Source: Ficedula albicollis
Taxonomy: Eukaryota > Chordata > Aves > Passeriformes > Muscicapidae
Direction of reading: 5' to 3'
NCBI RefSeq assembly: GCF_000247815.1
Contig: NC_021692.1
Coordinates: 2,688,475 to 2,752,474 of the forward strand
DNA length: 64,000 nucleotides
The notes under the pieces are model-generated. The model was not told where the DNA came from. It searched no databases and worked only from the letters and a program-made list of their open reading frames with translations. Position numbers and translations under genes: made by a program. Below are positions 12,201 to 20,017 of the stretch, piece by piece. Numbering within the stretch: position 1 is the first letter of the stretch; each line of letters starts with the position of its first letter.

Positions 12201-14011
12201 GGATCACTCAGCCTAGTTTAGGGTGCAGCTATTGCAAATGGGACAGGTTTGTGCTAATAAACTGTCTTTGCTCACTGGTAGCCCTTGGGTACTCTGCACC
12301 AGCTACAGAAGCAGATTTGGTGAGTGTCCTCTCTTTCAATGTCTTCCATTTCTTTAAAAGTTATACAGAAATCATAAACTCTCACCTAATTACAAGTAGA
12401 AGAAAACTGCACAGCAGAAAGAAAACTGGAGTGAGAATAGGGTGGTTTGGTCCCCAAGGCAGGGTGTAAAATGTACCTTATATACTCCACATAATGTCCC
12501 ACCCTCACTTTATGTGAGGCTAAACACAGCAGTAAAACCCAGGTGGGATTTGGAAAACCAAATGTGAAAGCCTTTGGTTCCTAAGTAATCAGAGTGGTAC
12601 TGTGGGTGCCTTCAGGAGATGGGTTCATTTTGTTGAACTCCTAATGAGCTGTTGTGAATTTTACTTGCACTCGTCACTATGCAAATGAAAATAATTATAG
12701 AATGGCTTGGGTTGGAAGGGACCTTAAAGCTCCTCTAGTTCCAATCATCAGTGGTTTTTTTAGCTGCCAAAATACTGATCAGTTCTTTGCTAGTGAGTCT
12801 TTTTTTTTTTTTTTTTAATTAACATTTTACCTTTTTCTGCAACTGTTCCAGCCTTCTGCCCCTCCAGAAAAACAGTGTGACGAAAAAGTGAGAGATACAG
12901 AATTGCAGAACTCCAGGAGCTCTGAACAGGAGCAACAGCATCTCTCGGAAGCTTCTGGGTCCAGCAGTAGCATCCTGAATAATCCAACTGGATCTGCAAG
13001 CATCAGTGTATTAAGTAAAAACAATCATGAAAAGAAAAACCCAGGAGGATTTCAGCAGCAACATTCACCTCGAGAAGGTTCTCAACTTCAGAGTGGAGAC
13101 AGACACAGCTCTGTGAGTTCAGGTAGTAATGATTCTGAATGATCTAGAACATCTTGAAATTTGATTATCAATTATGAGTCTTTCTAGAAATTTAAATGGC
13201 AGGATAAAACATCCGAGTACTGTTAAGCAGAGAGAAAATTTAGTAACTTTTGAAAAGAAAAAGTGTTTGTTTTAAGTTGCCATCCTGAGACAGTAAAGAG
13301 AGAATTACCCCAGTGGAGAAACAGTATTTAGGGGCTAGGGGATCAGGTGGTTGGCACTTACTGTGTGTGGGACTAGAAGCCAAAGGGAGCAGTAACAAAA
13401 GAACACTGTCAAAAGCATTTGAAATGACAACAGAGAGGCAAGGAATTGTTTGCAATCCAGATCTCTGCATTAATTTTTGTAGCCTTTTTATTTCTGGGGT
13501 GATACGTGGATTTTATGGTACCAAAATGTTACAGAACCAACTCAACCAGCTTGACTAAATTAAGTAAAGCAAAAAAGTACTTAAGGTCTATTTTAACTGT
13601 AAGGCAAAAAGCTGGATAAAGAATCCAACTACCTCGTTCTGGTTTCATTCTTCCATGTTTTGTGTTTATTTGACAGAACATTCTGGTAATGAAGGAACAC
13701 AGGTGAATGTGATGTGCATTGTTAAATTCTGTAACCCAGACTGCAGCTCCCAGTGCCTTGAGCAGACTCATTCAACTGGCAGGGATTATGGACACACTCC
13801 CTGTTATTCCCCAACAGGGGGAGAAACCCTGCTTTCAAAAGAAGAAAACACCTTAAAAAAAGAAACTGAAATTCAGATTGCAGTGGAAAATGAGGACAAT
13901 TTACTTCAAGACTTACTTCCAGAAGGAGGTTCCTCTGGGTATTCAGGATGCTGGGATGAAAACCAGTTAAAGGAAATTACAGATCATATGCTGATTGATA
14001 AAATTCATTGA
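6112..14011 (+). CDS. TNFRSF1B: TNFRSF1B, TNF receptor superfamily member 1B (TNFR2), exons 2-10
   Basis: Type I membrane receptor for TNF and lymphotoxin-alpha. It signals through TRAF2 to NF-kB and has no death domain. Nine exons (6112-6214, 8165-8293, 9378-9527, 10262-10355, 10438-10625, 11348-11422, 12282-12319, 12852-13122, 13677-14011) join with consistent phases into 460 codons plus stop, without the signal-peptide exon. Numbering from exon 2, residues 13-180 hold four cysteine-rich domains, about 181-222 a Ser/Thr stalk, and 223-242 a hydrophobic helix followed by SKKK. The tail has a Ser-rich region and the SKEE motif at residues 403-406, matching the human TRAF2 site. The tail segment around GTQVNV is diagnostic for TNFR2 over other TNFRSF members. 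The human protein is 461 residues, so this bird form would be slightly longer. Orthology is firm; the missing first exon is a limit. Confidence 0.93.
8165..8293 (+). CDS. TNFRSF1B: TNFRSF1B exon 3: end of CRD1 and most of CRD2
   Basis: Acceptor TTTTCATAG, donor GTAGGC, phase 1 at both ends. It encodes residues 35-77. Cysteines in the pattern C..H.VDTKC.PC and C.AC...C fit the TNFR fold. The VDTKCRPC segment resembles the mammalian CRD1/CRD2 junction. Confidence 0.94.
9378..9527 (+). CDS. TNFRSF1B: TNFRSF1B exon 4: CRD2-CRD3
   Basis: Acceptor TTTTAAACCAG, donor GTAATT, phase 1 at both ends. It encodes residues 78-127 with an NQT N-glycosylation sequon and the cysteines of CRD3 (CSCPPHKYC, YCELC, KKCGKGY). 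Confidence 0.94.
10262..10355 (+). CDS. TNFRSF1B: TNFRSF1B exon 5: CRD3-CRD4
   Basis: Acceptor TTGTTTACAG, donor GTGAGC; enters in phase 1 and leaves in phase 2. It encodes residues 128-158, ending CRD3 at DTEC and starting CRD4 with KPCPPGTFS. An NTS sequon is present. Confidence 0.94.
10438..10625 (+). CDS. TNFRSF1B: TNFRSF1B exon 6: end of CRD4 and extracellular stalk
   Basis: Acceptor TCTCTTGCAG, donor GTGAGT. It encodes residues 159-221. The last CRD cysteines (ICKSVAVPGN..., VCSD) with an NDT sequon are followed by a Ser/Thr/Pro-containing stalk without cysteines, the region shed by metalloprotease in mammals. Confidence 0.93.
11348..11422 (+). CDS. TNFRSF1B: TNFRSF1B exon 7: transmembrane helix
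   Basis: Acceptor TTATTTTCAG, donor GTAAGA, 75 nt, phase 1 at both ends. It encodes a hydrophobic segment (GPLLLVLIIAVLGYCLV, residues 226-242) followed by the basic stop-transfer SKKK. Because the exon is symmetric, skipping it would keep the frame and yield a soluble receptor. Confidence 0.93.
11672..12020. mobile_element. Possible solo-LTR or other dispersed-repeat remnant in intron 7
   Basis: This block differs from the flanking intron. It is richer in G and CpG (CCACGCGTGCATTGTCCAGG, GTTCGGGAGAAC), then has GGTTGCATTCCTTAGTTAGG and TTCGGGTGTTATAATTAAAC. It looks like an old avian LTR read in reverse, but I see no clear terminal repeats, target-site duplication or coding remnant. The call is tentative. 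Confidence 0.3.
12282..12319 (+). CDS. TNFRSF1B: TNFRSF1B exon 8: short juxtamembrane exon
   Basis: 38 nt between a GCTCACTGGTAG acceptor and a GTGAGT donor; it converts phase 1 to phase 0. It encodes ALGYSAPATEADL, residues 247-259. Support is the frame fit between exons 7 and 9 and its position; the sequence itself is poorly conserved. Confidence 0.82.
12693..12750 (-). mobile_element. CR1 LINE 3'-end fragment, reverse orientation
   Basis: The stretch TTATAGAATGGCTTGGGTTG followed by GAAGGGACCTTAAAGCTCCT matches the well-known 3' end of avian CR1 retrotransposons read on the opposite strand. The fragment is about 55 bases and truncated. It lies in TNFRSF1B intron 8 and is the best lineage marker in the window. 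Confidence 0.85.
12852..13122 (+). CDS. TNFRSF1B: TNFRSF1B exon 9: Ser-rich cytoplasmic region
   Basis: Acceptor AACTGTTCCAG and a rather weak donor GTAGTA. It encodes residues 260-349, a polar, low-complexity region with EQEQQHLSEASGSSSS that lines up with the EQQHL...SSSSSS part of human TNFR2. Read-through past the donor stays open for only six codons before TGA at 13140-13142. Confidence 0.9.
13677..14011 (+). CDS. TNFRSF1B: TNFRSF1B exon 10: TRAF-binding C-terminus and stop
   Basis: Acceptor GTTTATTTGACAG; stop TGA at 14009-14011. It encodes residues 350-460. GTQVNVMCIVKFC aligns with the conserved human GTQVNV block. The SKEE motif at 13835-13846 is the TRAF2-binding core (S/T-x-E-E). 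The last 14 codons fall in a 47-bp tandem duplication, and the C-terminus differs from the mammalian end. Confidence 0.94.
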
Positions 14012-14064
14012 ATTTAAAGGAAATTACAGATCATATGCTGATTGACAGATAAAATTCATTGAAC
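13967..14064 (+). repeat. 47-bp tandem duplication across the TNFRSF1B stop codon
   Basis: The unit starting TTAAAGGAAATTACAGATCA at 13967 recurs at 14014. The second copy, in the 3' UTR, carries a 4-base CAGA insertion. The first copy supplies the last codons and the TGA. Confidence 0.93.
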
Positions 14065-14950
14065 AACCTCTTGTCTTATAAAACAAACATTATGGTAAAT
14101 GTAGCTTTCTTACAGATTTGAAATTTCAGATGAATGTAGACACTGATGCTTTTGAGGTTCTTAGTGTCTTCTGTTGCTTTGCAGTTTAAGAAAAAAGCAT
14201 TCAAACTTTTAAAAATTGAATGGTCAACTTCTCCCTTTCTTCTGTGATACCCTAAAAGGACCTTTATGAGACTTGAAAAGGAATGTTTTTTGAACTTTAT
14301 GCCCTTTTCTCCTGAGACTTCTTGTGATGATGATTTTTATTCAAGATCTGCCATGTGTTAAGATCGTGGCTGTGATCAGCAAAGAGACTGGAGTTAAATT
14401 ATCATTCTTTCAATGCTCAGGAATCATCCATTTTATTTGAATTTTAAAGATATTGCATTCAGTTTCCTACCCTGTATCTTGTCATACTTTCCCTCATCCT
14501 CCTGGATATTTCTTTTATTGGTACAGTTTGTTTTTTCTCATTATCAGACCAAATTTCTCAAATACATGTAGAATATCAGGAAGTGAAATCTTTTACGCAG
14601 GCTTTTTTTTACAACTAAAATTACAACTGTTATGTCTAAACATCAGCCTTTCAGTGCCTGTGCATAGTTCATTTTGTTTTAGAAGGAAAACCTAGATTGA
14701 ACTGTTGTTATCTTGGAGTAGGAATTAAGTTCCTTTTGCTGACAACCCTAGAGATTGTCACCTTTGTGTCCTGGCTGATGTCACATGTTTCCCCAATTGA
14801 TCCTGACTTCATTTTTGAGGTAAAGCATAAATCCAAAATATTTTCCCTGTGTTCAGTGAGTATTAGAGCAAATCCCTGTGATTATCTTTGCCAGATAGCT
14901 CACTGCCCTTAGGCAGAGCATCATCTGTAATAAACAGAATTTACTCAAAC
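14012..14950 (+). other. TNFRSF1B: TNFRSF1B 3' UTR (extent inferred)
   Basis: AT-rich sequence after the stop with no credible gene. The first canonical polyadenylation signal, AATAAA, is at 14929-14934. Where the transcript ends is inferred, and longer forms using later signals are possible. Confidence 0.5.
14929..14934 (+). promoter_or_regulatory. Candidate polyadenylation signal of TNFRSF1B
   Basis: AATAAA lies about 0.9 kb downstream of the stop codon and is the first canonical hexamer there. ATTAAA variants follow near 15490 and 15672. No transcript evidence is available. Confidence 0.4.
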
Positions 14951-15959
14951 CTCAGAACCTGAAAATCCTGCTCTCCTTCACTGCTTGATGATGCTGCAGC
15001 TCCAATTACCACTTACAGAAAATTAGTGGAGGTTCTCCTTGAATGAAATGGTTTGGAAGCCAATATTTAGGAACCCACTTCCCATAATTATATTTTACAT
15101 CTGTGACTTAGCTGTCAATTGTGGTGGCTGCATTCAACTGGAATCTGCAATCCAGAGTCTGAATCCCACAGGAGTGAAGTCATACAGTGACACACAACCC
15201 TTGCCTTATGCCATAAAAACCACTGTTGGACTATGTGATCACTGTACTTCCCACTGAACTGTCCCAATCTATCTCAAGATAGCTGCAGTAGTTATTTCTG
15301 AGGCCTGAGATGTAAAAGGATCTTTTAGAATAACATTTATTCTATTGCTACAAAAGAGTATTCAGATGCTGGAGATACAAATTTTAAACTTCCACAAAAG
15401 CTATGATATTATATAAGCTGTTATTATTTCTGGAACTGAACTGACAAACAGGTCTGTAGTTCTACTCTGAAGAAACTTTTTGCAAATGTGTATTAAACTT
15501 ACACTTGAAGGTAATTTTCAGGAAAGACTTGGAAAACGGGCTCACTGAAACTATAGTAGAACTGAAGGATTTAGGCAAGAACCTAATTTTTCACAGCATT
15601 TTGAACCTCTTGCACTGTAATATTTCTGTCAACCAATTTTTTCTCTGTCAGCTCCCACTATTGGGGCCATATTAAAGCAGCAAAGGAAGATTTAAACATT
15701 ACAAAGGAGGATCCTATTACAGTAGTTAATTTGCTGAGGGAAATCACAGAGAGAAAATCCAAGTTTTATGTCGAAGTAGGAAAAATGAGCTTGCATTTGC
15801 TTATAAAAAATAAAAAAAACCCCAAAAAACAAAAACAACCAAACCACAAAAGAGAAACATACCTTTTTAAAAATGCATATATTCTCAAGTTTCCTGACCT
15901 CTTTATTAAACAGAACTGGGATTTCCAGTATGGTTCTCTCATGCACAGGTTACTCTCTG
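14951..15959. other. Intergenic AT-rich sequence
   Basis: No gene, repeat family or conserved exon recognised. It contains an A-rich patch around 15806-15855. Composition changes abruptly to GC-rich at about 15960. Confidence 0.6.
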
Positions 15960-16032
15960 TGAGGGTGTTACTGAGGGGCCGCTGCGGCCTGCGAGGCACC
16001 GACCGCGGGGGCCCCGACACCGCTTCCCTTCA

Positions 16033-16773
16033 GCCGGGCTGGGCCAGGGCCCCGGAGCGTTCCGACCCCAAACCGACCCGGAATGAGCCCATTTCCTCAG
16101 GGCCTGGAGCGTTCTGGCCCCAAACCGACCCGGAATGAGCCAATTTCCCTAAGGGCCTGGAGCGTTCCGACCCCAAACCGACCGGGAATGAGCCAATTTC
16201 CCTAAGGGCCTGGAGCGTTCTGACCCCAAATCGACCCGGAATGAGCCCATTTCCTCAGGGCCTGGAGCGTTCCTACCCCAAATCCTCCAGGTTTGTGCCC
16301 ATTTCCGTGAGGGCCTGGAGAGTTCTGACCCCAAAACCCGCTCGGTTTGAGCCAATTTCCGTGAGGGCCTGGAGCGTTCTGACCCCAAAACCCGCTCGGT
16401 TTGAGCCAATTTCCGTGAGGGCCTGGAGCGTTCTGACCCCAAAACCCGCTCGGTTTGAGCCAATTTCCCCGGAGCGTTCCGACCCCAAATCGACCCGGAA
16501 TGAGCCCATTTCCCTCAGGGCCTGGAGCGTTCTGACCCCAAATCGACCCGGAATGAGCCCATTTCCTCAGGGCCTGGAGCGTTCCTACCCCAAATCCTCC
16601 AGGTTTGTGCCCATTTCCGTGAGGGCCTGGAGAGTTCTGACCCCAAAACCCGCTCGGTTTGAGCCAATTTCCGTGAGGGCCTGGAGAGTTCTGACCCCAA
16701 AACCCGCTCGGTTTGAGCCAATTTCCGTGAGGGCCCGGAGCGTTCCTACTCTAAACGCGCCCCGGTCTGAGCC
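16033..16773. repeat. Diverged part of the 53-bp GC-rich minisatellite
   Basis: About 14 units of 52-53 bp with the core GGGCCTGGAGCGTTCTGACC, then CCAAA..GACCCGGAATGAGCC and CATTTCC. Variants alternate, and a block of roughly six units starting at 16206 recurs at 16518 (period 312), a higher-order repeat. Short open frames on both strands repeat every 53 codons and are artefacts. Confidence 0.93.
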
Positions 16774-17709
16774 CATTTCCGTGAGGGCTCCGCGCGTTCG
16801 GACCCCGAACCCGCCCGGAACTGGCCCATTTCCGTGAGGGCTCCGCGCGTTCGGACCCCGAACCCGCCCGGAACTGGCCCATTTCCGTGAGGGCTCCGCG
16901 CGTTCGGACCCCGAACCCGCCCGGAACTGGCCCATTTCCGTGAGGGCTCCGCGCGTTCGGACCCCGAACCCGCCCGGAACTGGCCCATTTCCGTGAGGGC
17001 TCCGCGCGTTCGGACCCCGAACCCGCCCGGAACTGGCCCATTTCCGTGAGGGCTCCGCGCGTTCGGACCCCGAACCCGCCCGGAACTGGCCCATTTCCGT
17101 GAGGGCTCCGCGCGTTCGGACCCCGAACCCGCCCGGAACTGGCCCATTTCCGTGAGGGCTCCGCGCGTTCGGACCCCGAACCCGCCCGGAACTGGCCCAT
17201 TTCCGTGAGGGCTCCGCGCGTTCGGACCCCGAACCCGCCCGGAACTGGCCCATTTCCGTGAGGGCTCCGCGCGTTCGGACCCCGAACCCGCCCGGAACTG
17301 GCCCATTTCCGTGAGGGCTCCGCGCGTTCGGACCCCGAACCCGCCCGGAACTGGCCCATTTCCGTGAGGGCTCCGCGCGTTCGGACCCCGAACCCGCCCG
17401 GAACTGGCCCATTTCCGTGAGGGCTCCGCGCGTTCGGACCCCGAACCCGCCCGGAACTGGCCCATTTCCGTGAGGGCTCCGCGCGTTCGGACCCCGAACC
17501 CGCCCGGAACTGGCCCATTTCCGTGAGGGCTCCGCGCGTTCGGACCCCGAACCCGCCCGGAACTGGCCCATTTCCGTGAGGGCTCCGCGCGTTCGGACCC
17601 CGAACCCGCCCGGAACTGGCCCATTTCCGTGAGGGCTCCGCGCGTTCGGACCCCGAACCCGCCCGGAACTGGCCCATTTCCGTGAGGGCTCCGCGCGTTC
17701 GGACCCCGA
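16774..17709. repeat. Homogeneous part of the 53-bp GC-rich minisatellite
   Basis: Seventeen full units and one partial unit of exactly 53 bp, essentially identical. Each has about eight CpGs, a CCGCCC (GC-box core on the - strand), and two short inverted repeats (TTCGG-ACC-CCGAA and CGGAA...TTCCG). The unit has no stop on the - strand in any frame. Because 53 is not a multiple of 3, this gives open frames of 292, 426 and 497 codons there with a 53-residue periodicity; I do not accept these as genes. Confidence 0.97.
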
Positions 17710-18060
17710 CGGGGCGCGGGGGTCGCGCCCCGCGGTGGGGCCTGGGGGGTCCCTCAGGGCCTCCCGCCCGGCGCGGGCCGTTCGCCGCCTCACGCTGCCC
17801 GGGGCTCCGCGGGGCTCCGCGGTTCCGTCTCGCTCCGCCGGGCAAGGTGACCTTTCGCTTCTCGCCGGCACGCGGTGCGAGCCCGCAGCTCCCTGCTGCC
17901 GGTCCTCGTGTCCCCGGCGCTGCCCTGAGGCTCCGTCCCGCCCGGTTTGGGGGCGCTGAAAGAGCCCCCCGCTCCTCCGAGCGCTGCCCTGGCTCCCGGG
18001 CCTGCTCTTCCTCCCCTGCGGAACATTGCATCCTTTTATCGCTCTGAGGCAGGGCCTGCT
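17700..18060 (+). promoter_or_regulatory. VPS13D: CpG island, likely VPS13D promoter and non-coding exon 1
   Basis: Dense CpG and GC-rich sequence with no TATA box seen, falling off sharply to AT-rich DNA after about 18060. It is the only such island upstream of the VPS13D start codon, 1.9 kb further on, and the first coding exon has its own acceptor, so a spliced non-coding exon is expected. GGCAAG|GTGACC at 17847 is a possible donor. The start site cannot be fixed from sequence. Confidence 0.65.
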
Positions 18061-19850
18061 TTGGGCTTCGCTTCTCACCCTGACAGCTCTTGTACTGGTG
18101 TGTTAAGGAAATTAAAACAGTGCCATAGAAAATAAATGCCTTGTTTTTCTTCCCATGGCACGGCAGTGCACTAGAGTGTTAAAAATATAAAAGCCTTAAA
18201 ATATTTGAAAGGTTACTTATATCCCACGAGTTTAGGTTAGGGATGTCATGTACTTCGTCTACAGTTCTTGGGGTGACTTCAGGCATGGTTCATGCGCCAG
18301 AGGGTTTCAGTCACTAGTATGTTGATATCTGCTGTGCTTCAATGTTTTTTTTTTTTAAAGGTCTTTGCTTTGCTTTGGTTCCAAACACCTGTAGATTTTT
18401 TTTTTAATTGACCTTTATTTTTTTTTTCTTAGTGACAGTGTAACAAAGGTAACTGTATATGCTTTTGTTTGATCTTGAGTTTCTTGTCACTTTTATTAAA
18501 ATAAAAACCTATAATATAAGCTGGTGGCCCAACAGCACGAATGCTTAGTCTTTATTATATGGAATAATAGTATTTTTGACAATTGTTGAGAAATTTTTCA
18601 AAGGCAAAACTGATAAAACACGTTTTATGTGAAGTCATGTGGCTGAGTTGAATTGAACTTGCCTTTGCTGTTTTCTGTTTCATTCTTCAGGATAGCACAG
18701 TTTCACTTTCAGCCTTTAGGAAAAGCCTTTCATTGCTTACCTAATTCTGCTTACTTCATTTAACTATTAGTTAAATAATTTCACTGCCTCTTTAAAAAAC
18801 AAATAAAATTTTAAATGGGGCTGCCTAAAATCAAGCAAACCTCGTAATGAGAAAACTCTACATCTTAATGTTAAATTTAAAATGTGACTCTTGAAGCTGT
18901 CATTTCATTCTATTGTCAGCTGTAAATAAAGAATGTATCTTGCTTTTCTGCATTGTAGAATTCAGTGATTTAGGCAGGTATATGGGATTGAGAGAGCTTT
19001 CTTTAAACACCAAATGGATACATTTATTCCATTCTAACCTCAAGAAATGGCCTGCATGCCTTTTTCCTTACTGTACCAGGCTTCACCCTGCCCTTGCAGG
19101 AGCTATGAGTAGTTTTGCAATTCAGTGGTTAAGAAGTTGAACAGGGGCTTTGGGATTTTAATGCCCTGATTACCACAGAAGTTGAGACAGAAGTGGCTGG
19201 AGAAGAGTGAAGGGAAGTGTTCAGGAGTGTGACCAGTGGTGCTTCTCTAATGTAGCTTTTTTTCTCTTCAGTGCAGTAATCTCTGCTGCCACTTTGAAAA
19301 CCTATTGCAGTAACTGTTGGTGAGCTATTTTTGGGGGCTTGTATCTGGTTACTTCCCACACACACACTCTCCCAAAAAGGGGTTTGAGTAGGGTGATTGC
19401 TTCACAGATGTCGTGTAAGAATTCTACAAAAACACAGTAGGCTTCAGGCTGTTGCTTCAGACCAGGCAGCCAAACCCAGCAAGGTGAAAATATTGGCAGC
19501 AGAGGTCAAGGAGGCCTGTGCAAACTTCAGATCAGCATGGAATTTTGTCCTTTCCTTTTCTGGAGGAGTTTTGTAGATTCACCTTGTTGATTACTGCAAC
19601 AAAATGTAATGTTTTGGTTAGAAAAAGGATGGAATGATGAACTTTGTGTGCAGATGGCAGTGGTGTGTGATCACCAGATCTCTGTGAAGCTGATTTGACA
19701 CTTAAAAGGCATAGGATAAAGCTTCTTTAAGATAGAAATCAACCTGATCTTCTCTTCAGCTAGATCACAGTAAGAACTGAAGTGACAGTGATGTCAGCTC
19801 TGCAGAGACCGTTTATTTCAGACAATAATTTTCTTGTTTTTTTCTTTCAG
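18061..19850 (+). other. Probable VPS13D intron 1
   Basis: AT-rich with several T and A homopolymer runs (for example around 18344 and 18418). It ends with a long polypyrimidine tract and CAG before the first coding exon. No coding exon or repeat family recognised. Confidence 0.6.
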
Positions 19851-20017
19851 ACAGACTAATTATGGAAGAGAAATCCAGAAAATGACAGAAAGGCATTAGT
19901 TTTCCTCTTCTAGGACAGTCATGTTGGAAGGATTGGTGGCCTGGGTCCTCAATACCTACTTGGGCAAATATGTCAATAACCTGAACACAGACCAACTTTC
20001 AGTGGCACTTCTAAAAG
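19851..20017 (+). CDS. VPS13D: VPS13D first coding exon (5' UTR plus residues 1-32)
   Basis: Acceptor TTTTTCTTTCAG, donor GTGAGG. Bases 19851-19920 are 5' UTR with two short uORFs; the CDS starts at 19921 with G at -3. It encodes the start of the chorein domain, the capping end of the lipid channel that faces the ER. Confidence 0.95.
19862..19899 (+). promoter_or_regulatory. Two overlapping upstream ORFs in the VPS13D 5' UTR
   Basis: ATG at 19862 (A at -3, G at +4, a strong context) opens seven codons ending with TGA at 19883-19885. A second ATG at 19882 overlaps that stop as ATGA and opens five codons ending with TAG at 19897-19899. Both close before the main ATG at 19921. They could dampen VPS13D translation; this is inference. 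Confidence 0.6.

Noticed and set aside
16241..16837. + strand open frame of 198 codons in the GC-rich array
   Set aside because: It is the satellite unit read through; the repeat period in protein equals the DNA unit length.
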